DNA from: Aricia agestis
Taxonomy: Eukaryota > Arthropoda > Insecta > Lepidoptera > Lycaenidae
NCBI RefSeq assembly: GCF_905147365.1
Contig: NC_056418.1
Location: 3,657,262 to 3,721,261, forward strand
Direction: 5' to 3'
DNA: 64,000 bases
Each line of letters opens with the position of its first letter. Within the stretch, counting starts at the first letter, position 1. Below the pieces are notes generated by a model. The model made no database searches and was not told where the DNA came from. It worked only from the letters and a program-made list of their open reading frames with translations. Below are positions 61,262 to 64,000 of the stretch, piece by piece. Both the position numbers and the translations under genes were made by a program.

Positions 61262-61409
61262 TCTATATATATAAAAATGGATTTTCAATTGTGTTAGTAA
61301 CGCTAAAACTCGAAAACGGCTGAACGGATTGGGCTAATTTTAGTCTTAAAATATTCGTAGAAGTCCAGGGAAGGTTTTAAAGTGACACGAAGTTCACCGG
61401 GACAGCTAG
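61262..61409 (+). mobile_element. 148-bp miniature Helitron, copy 2
   Basis: TCTATATATATAAAAATGGA after A61261 and GTTCACCGGGACAGCTAG before T61410 give clean Helitron ends. It differs from 41358-41502 at only a few positions. Confidence 0.9.
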
Positions 61410-63215
61410 TATATAATATATTTGATACGAATAACCCTACGGCTACATAGCTCCATGGCGGCAAATGAATTCCAGACCATCCTCATTACTCCTGAAGATT
61501 TAAATTGTTATATTCGTTGGAATTGTGGTGAAACACCAATTTTTTATGGATGTATTATACGATCCATCGGCCTTATGATGATACAACTAGCGCCACAGTC
61601 CAGTAGGCCTACTATGAAACAGTTTTGAGGCTCAAACAATAGGACAAAAACGCCGCGTCCTGCTCTAACAACGTCGTTTCACGTTTGTGAGAGTAGCACG
61701 CGGCAAAACGGTTTCGTGGTACAGGCCCTGAATCGCACTATCACAGTTTTCTAAGAACGTATAAAATATGCGACAGCTGAAATAGGGCCCCATATTTTGG
61801 GGCCTAGTTCGAAGATTCTCTGCAGGCATCTGTCTGCCTTCTAACTACTACAAACGCCTTAAATTGCGTTATTTTATGCATTCAATGCATTGTTTCAGAG
61901 GTTTATCGACAGGAGTTTAAACATCCAACACAGTTGTTGATTGCTTGATAATTTAACGCTAGTCAAAAGTGCATGTGAATTGATAAACTTCTCTCAAAAA
62001 AAACTCAGAAATCTGGCATAAATGAATTCGAAATTAATGTAACAGATATTATCAGAACTTCTCTCTTTTATAAGAGCTGGAGTTACATACGCATTAAATG
62101 TATTAGCGAGGGTTCGTCGAGCAAAACGTCGTAACTCGAATAACATTAAAATGTACGAATAAAGTTATAATAACCGTCTCGGAGAAAACTTGTTGCATAA
62201 ATGTCATAAACTTTGCATACAAACTCGCATAAATTGTGAAATCCGTTAAATTGAGTCGCTATCATAATTAAGTAACTTCTTATAAAGTTCATATTTATTA
62301 TAAAAATATGTACAATAAAAATCCCAAGTTACGCGCCAAGTTTTACCTTATAAAAGGGCTTTTGAAACTTTTTCTTCGCTATATGGTTTCCTAACAATGG
62401 GTTCTCGGGTGAGCCTCGACAATACCTTTATCATTTTGCTTGTTTATTACGGCTAATAAGGTCGACCGTCGAATTTTATAATGTGATATTAAAAGGTGTA
62501 TTAAGGTACCCAAAATTATAACCATAAAAATATTGTAGCTTTACATTTTGATTATGTCACTTTTTTTGAGAATCTGGGATAATATTAGTATTGCGAAAAA
62601 GATTACGGTTCAGCCGAGTCACTACGAAACGAAAAGTAAATTACCATAATCTATAATTTAACAAGTAATAAAATATGTGTTTTCTTGTTATCAAACAAGC
62701 TTTTACTGAGGAGTAATGCTTATCATCACACATCAATTGAGCCCATAGTTAATGGGTTATCATTTTGTTTTATAACGGAGTTCCTATTACCTTCCAGCTG
62801 AATATAACTAATAAAAGCTTGTAACAGAACATCGTTCAAAATACGTTACATGGCACGTGTTTGCGGTATAAAACAATTTCACTTGTCAACGTTGGAAATT
62901 CAAACTACAAAACGCCCGCAAACTATTCCGGATACAATTCCTTTTGATTCCTCCGCAGATTAAGACCCAAACTTGAGCGCAGATTAAAAACAAAAGTATC
63001 AAATCGAGAGCAACACTGAAAGAACAGATTTGGAATGAAAAAACTTCGGACTGTTCGCAGATTATTGCGCCGCCGAAAATTGTGAATTCCAAACTTCAGT
63101 ACGAGACTACATTATTACGAGACTAAAATTATTCGTCTGAAAGTCAGTTCGGTTAATACGACGTTTTGAAATTGGCTTAGTTATAGACTAAGCAAGTTTC
63201 AGAAAGTCGTGTCCC
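61410..63215. other. Unassigned
   Basis: Mixed AT-rich sequence with no repeat that I can name and no credible coding frame. Frames at 61422 and 62886 (68 codons each) have no domain. It is the longest stretch in the window without a recognised repeat, so it may be unique intergenic or intronic DNA. Confidence 0.4.
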
Positions 63216-63720
63216 CTCTGTCCATTGGCTTAGAACGTAGCTTGTAATTCAGTCGTAGATTCGATTGCCGCGTTGGAAAAATGTTGTTTCCTTTGCTTAG
63301 GACAACGTATGGTGATCATCTGATTGACAAAGAAAGATGCGGCAGATGGGTATGTAAAAAGTTGGTCTTGCGCCTGAACTCTCGTCAATATTGGATTATG
63401 TGAGTAAAGAAAGAGAGAGTGTTCTTGTGTACTGCGCACACACTTCTTCCCTGTACAATTACTCCTGAGGCCGTAGCCAAAGTCCCTTTCGTTAAAAACC
63501 ATGACGAAATTCGTTATCAAAATGTATGGGATTTGACATTAGTCTTCGCAAGCGAAATGTCATTTAGCGATGACTTAAGTCAAACCGTATAGATTTTGAT
63601 AACGAATTTCGTCATCGTTTTTCACGAAAGATACTTTGTCTAAGGAGCCTGCTTGGCTAGCTTTTTATCGACATTTGACACCCGTCAACGAAACCTAAAT
63701 TGGTGTAAAGTTATTACTCC
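63216..63720 (+). mobile_element. SINE family 2, old copy split by a foldback
   Basis: TCCATTGGCTTAGAACGTAG, AGATTCGATTGCCGCGTTGG, GACAACGTATGGTGATCATC, GGCAGATGGGTATGTAAAAA, GTGTACTGCGCACACACTTC, ACAATTACTCCTGAGG; after the insertion, CTAGCTTTTTATCG and CAACGAAACCTAAATTGGTG complete the 3' end. Confidence 0.78.
63470..63645. mobile_element. Foldback MITE nested in the SINE
   Basis: CAAAGTCCCTTTCGTTAAAA, CCATGACGAAATTCGTTATC on the left; GATAACGAATTTCGTCATCG, TTTTTCACGAAAGATACTTT on the right; GACATT / AATGTC words pair further in. Arms about 75 bp with several mismatches. Confidence 0.85.
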
Positions 63721-64000
63721 AATTTGGGCGATTCGTTCATAAAGTCAGCCATTTTAGAATATGCAATAATTATTATTATTATAGTCACTACAAAGAGGTG
63801 ATGTAGTAAACTGAAACTCAAACCTAAAGTAGTAAGGTTAATTGTTAAGGTTTAAAGGTTAAAATTTAATCTGTTTTTAATAAACCAAAGCAGTAAAAAC
63901 TGGACGGCTGCCAGTGAGTGAGTGTCCTATCTTAATTTCCACTGGACCATATTGAACCTAAACGGCAGTCATGTTTTCATATTCGGGACATCATCATCAT
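63721..64000. other. No recognised feature at the window edge
   Basis: Ends with a CAT repeat (ACATCATCATCAT). GACGGCTGCCAGTGAGTGAG near 63903 and AACGGCAGTC near 63960 are possible repeat ends, but the element would run out of the window. Confidence 0.35.

Noticed and set aside
1..64000. A new multi-gene system (defence, biosynthetic or toxin cluster)
   Set aside because: No intact coding sequences are present, and the visible structure is explained by layers of transposable elements. The unusual content is in how those elements are nested and have captured each other.

Overview
The window looks like nuclear DNA of a butterfly or moth (Lepidoptera). It is AT-rich and packed with repeats typical of that order: small Helitron-like elements that begin TC, carry (GTCT)n arrays and end CTAG|T; two tRNA-derived SINE families with (ATT)n tails; an A-tailed retroposon with a purine-rich middle; many MITEs; and 3' stubs of LINEs. 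No intact protein-coding gene, rRNA gene or functional tRNA gene is visible. Almost every ORF over 60 codons is a translation of a repeat. The recognisable coding remnants are all transposon relics: an RNase H-bearing LINE (13.76-14.59 kb, minus), a LINE zinc-knuckle tail (20.9 kb), an RTE-type LINE C-terminus (23.0-23.2 kb, minus) and a piggyBac-type cysteine-rich tail (29.7 kb).

Layout. 0-8.5 kb: Helitron and SINE fragments, a perfect 75-bp palindrome, a TTAA-flanked MITE, a GC-rich MITE with 5-bp target duplication, and a small hAT element. 8.9-11.6 kb: a SINE split by a 2.45-kb chain of three Helitron units, the third carrying its own nested MITE. 13-17.7 kb: LINE relic, a 535-bp foldback, a 0.9-kb terminal-inverted-repeat element. 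18-24.7 kb: back-to-back Helitrons, a three-layer nest (LINE tail in hAT in retroposon), and a Helitron broken by a foldback that is itself broken by an RTE stub. 25-31 kb: Helitrons, SINE, and a 1.33-kb piggyBac-type element. 34-44 kb: a Helitron broken by a SINE and by an unclassified 754-bp element, a Helitron that appears to have captured a SINE plus flank, foldbacks, and a CpG-rich promoter-like block at 42 kb. 44-64 kb: MITEs, more retroposon and SINE copies, a candidate 18-nt microexon at 51.45 kb, and long stretches with no recognised content.

The window is best read as intergenic or intronic DNA. The candidates for host-gene sequence are weak to moderate: a promoter/first exon on the minus strand (about 42.2-41.96 kb), the microexon on the plus strand, and two poorer promoter-like blocks (35.5 kb plus, 60.8 kb minus). 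The main interest is the record of nested insertions, many of which can be resolved to exact target duplications or to an intact relative in the same window. Family names are from recognition of structure and sequence; no database search was possible.
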